Shown one piece after another: positions 6,570-7,514 of a stretch of DNA of 7,514 nucleotides (the stretch's first letter is position 1; each line of letters opens with the position of its first letter). The stretch comes from an uncultured Clostridia bacterium (lineage in GTDB: Bacteria > Bacillota > Clostridia > Peptostreptococcales > Anaerovoracaceae). The DNA is taken from assembly GCA_937928455.1 (NCBI GenBank), contig CALFUG010000213.1, forward strand, positions 1 through 7,514, given 5' to 3'. The notes beneath the pieces were generated by a model. It was not told the origin of the DNA and did not search any database. It saw nothing but the letters and a program-made list of their open reading frames with translations. The position numbers and the translations under genes are program-made.

Positions 6570-7255
6570 TTTGCCTCACCACACTTCCCGGAAGAATCAC
6601 AAGCATTGCAATGGTCGCACCCGATTTCTTCTACCTTCACGCCACGACCTCTGGTCAAAACATTGATCAGGGCCACCAAACATCCTAGCACGAAAAACCC
6701 GCCCGGGGCCAACATAAAGATGGACATTGGCTCCACTAGATGGGCCGTTAACACAAATCCAAACAGGGTACCACCCCCCAAAAGCTCTCGAATGGCACCA
6801 ATCAACACCAAGGCCAAGGTAAAACCAAGTCCCATTCCCAATCCGTCCAAAGCAGAGTCTCCAATAGAACGTTTGCTGGCAAACATTTCCGCCCGTCCTA
6901 AAATAATGCAATTTACCACTATCAAAGGAATATACAGACCCAGAGCCTTATCCAACTCGGGAAGATATGCCTTCAACAAAAATCCCAGAATGGTAACAAA
7001 ACTGGCGATGACCACAATGTAGGACGGTATCCTCACTCGATCCGGAATGATAGTTTTCAACAAAGAAATCACCACATTGGAACAAATTAAAACAAACATA
7101 GCGGACAACCCCATCCCCAACCCATTGGTGGCGGACGTGGTGACTGCCAGGGCAGGACATAATCCCAATAGCAGTGTCAGTACCGGATTTTCCTTGATAA
7201 TCCCATTAAATAGAATTTGCATTCTGGGATGATTCGTTGAATTGATATTATTCAC
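6566..7255 (-). CDS. rnfE: Rnf complex membrane subunit RnfE, with cysteine-rich tail
   Basis: Membrane subunit homologous to NqrD, partner of RnfA. The start is taken as GTG at 7255: GGGAGG (7269-7264) lies 8 nt upstream, whereas an in-frame ATG at 7279 has no Shine-Dalgarno placed for it. This gives 229 residues. Six spans are predicted. Motifs are GIIKENPVLTLLLGLCPALAV (Cys33) and IPLIVVNCIILGRAE (Cys116), the two cysteines expected to share the [2Fe-2S] cluster with RnfA, followed by a GLGMGLGFTLALVLIGAIRELLG stretch. After the last span comes a basic GRGVKVEE linker and a tail with Cys213, 216, 219 and 225 (C-x2-C-x2-C-x5-C), which could bind a metal or Fe-S cluster; I cannot say how common it is. 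The start overlaps the rnfG stop by 8 nt. Confidence 0.95.
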   Translation of the reverse strand: MNNINSTNHPRMQILFNGIIKENPVLTLLLGLCPALAVTTSATNGLGMGLSAMFVLICSNVVISLLKTIIPDRVRIPSYIVVIASFVTILGFLLKAYLPELDKALGLYIPLIVVNCIILGRAEMFASKRSIGDSALDGLGMGLGFTLALVLIGAIRELLGGGTLFGFVLTAHLVEPMSIFMLAPGGFFVLGCLVALINVLTRGRGVKVEEIGCDHCNACDSSGKCGEAK

Positions 7256-7514
7256 GTGGAATTCCTCCCATCTTCTCATAGGCCAGAAGTGCCTTTTCTA
7301 CCGCTCGATAGACGGCATCGGAAGATACCGTTGCCCCGGTGACGGCATCCACAAACTCACCTTCTGCTCCCTCCGGATCATTGGTAATCTTACTTTTTCC
7401 ATAATATTGTGATAAAAACTCCGGTGTCATGGCCTTGGTGCCCAAGCCCGGTGTTTCGCTATGCTCCGTTACCGTAATCCCGGTGATTCTTCCCTTGGAG
7501 TCTACCCCGGTAAT
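7248..7514 (-). CDS. rnfG: Rnf complex subunit RnfG, C-terminal part (5' end outside window)
   Basis: Only the last 88 codons are present; the reading frame is open to the window edge. RnfG (NqrC homologue) is a membrane-anchored subunit whose extracytoplasmic domain carries a covalently attached FMN. Visible landmarks are ITGITVTEHSETPGLGTKA, containing the strongly conserved ETPGLG, and DAVTGATVSSDAV, matching the ApbE flavinylation motif Dxx(S/T)GAT. The FMN acceptor should be the Thr of GAT, encoded at 7331-7329. The final helix (YRAVEKALLAYEKMG) is typical. An internal TTG at 7445 is not a start, because the conserved domain continues upstream. Gene order with rnfE, rnfA and rnfB downstream confirms the assignment. 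Confidence 0.95.
   Translation of the reverse strand: MTGVDSKGRITGITVTEHSETPGLGTKAMTPEFLSQYYGKSKITNDPEGAEGEFVDAVTGATVSSDAVYRAVEKALLAYEKMGGIPRE
7264..7269 (-). promoter_or_regulatory. Ribosome binding site fixing the rnfE GTG start
   Basis: GGGAGG on the minus strand, 8 nt before GTG 7255 and inside the last codons of rnfG. It supports a GTG start with an 8-nt gene overlap over the upstream ATG at 7279. Confidence 0.75.

Noticed and set aside
7443..7445. TTG as the start of a 65-residue protein at the right edge
   Set aside because: The frame continues upstream with the conserved RnfG ETPGLG region, so this is an internal codon of rnfG.

Overview
All genes lie on the minus strand, packed with short gaps or overlaps, so transcription runs from high to low coordinates. 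The content suggests a Gram-positive anaerobe of the Clostridia: an Rnf complex in the order G-E-A-B, a small YtrA-type GntR repressor heading an ABC transporter operon, a membrane-anchored SppA peptidase, and strong AGGAGG-type ribosome binding sites. The genus cannot be named from the sequence alone.

Region 1 (about 7514 down to 4850) is the 3' part of an rnf operon. It holds the C-terminal end of RnfG, cut by the window edge, then RnfE, RnfA and RnfB, then a small DUF2007-type protein. The G-E-A-B order matches the end of the rnfCDGEAB operons of acetogens and other clostridia, so rnfC and rnfD should lie just beyond the right edge. Junctions are tight: 8-nt overlap (G/E), 4-nt overlap (E/A), a 12-nt gap whose Shine-Dalgarno overlaps the stop codon (A/B), and 8-nt overlap (B/DUF2007). 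The complex couples electron transfer between reduced ferredoxin and NAD+ to ion movement across the membrane.

Region 2 (4849 to 4756) is a short intergenic stretch with a perfect 12-bp inverted repeat. It contains AGTGTA-N13-TACACT, which matches the published operator of the Bacillus subtilis repressor YtrA. It overlaps a predicted promoter for the next operon and may also serve as the transcription terminator of the rnf operon.

Region 3 (4755 to 1200) is a three-gene operon: GntR/YtrA-like repressor, ABC ATPase, and a 747-residue ABC-2 type permease with nine predicted membrane spans and a C-terminal domain of about 380 residues predicted to lie outside the cell. It ends at a strong GC-rich hairpin with a T-tract. 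By analogy with ytr operons, it probably responds to cell-envelope stress or wall-active antibiotics.

Region 4 (about 1190 to 17) is sppA, a serine/lysine-dyad signal peptide peptidase. It has its own extended -10 promoter and a small leader hairpin. No RNA genes, mobile elements or CRISPR arrays were seen, and no gene-free stretch exceeds about 110 bases.
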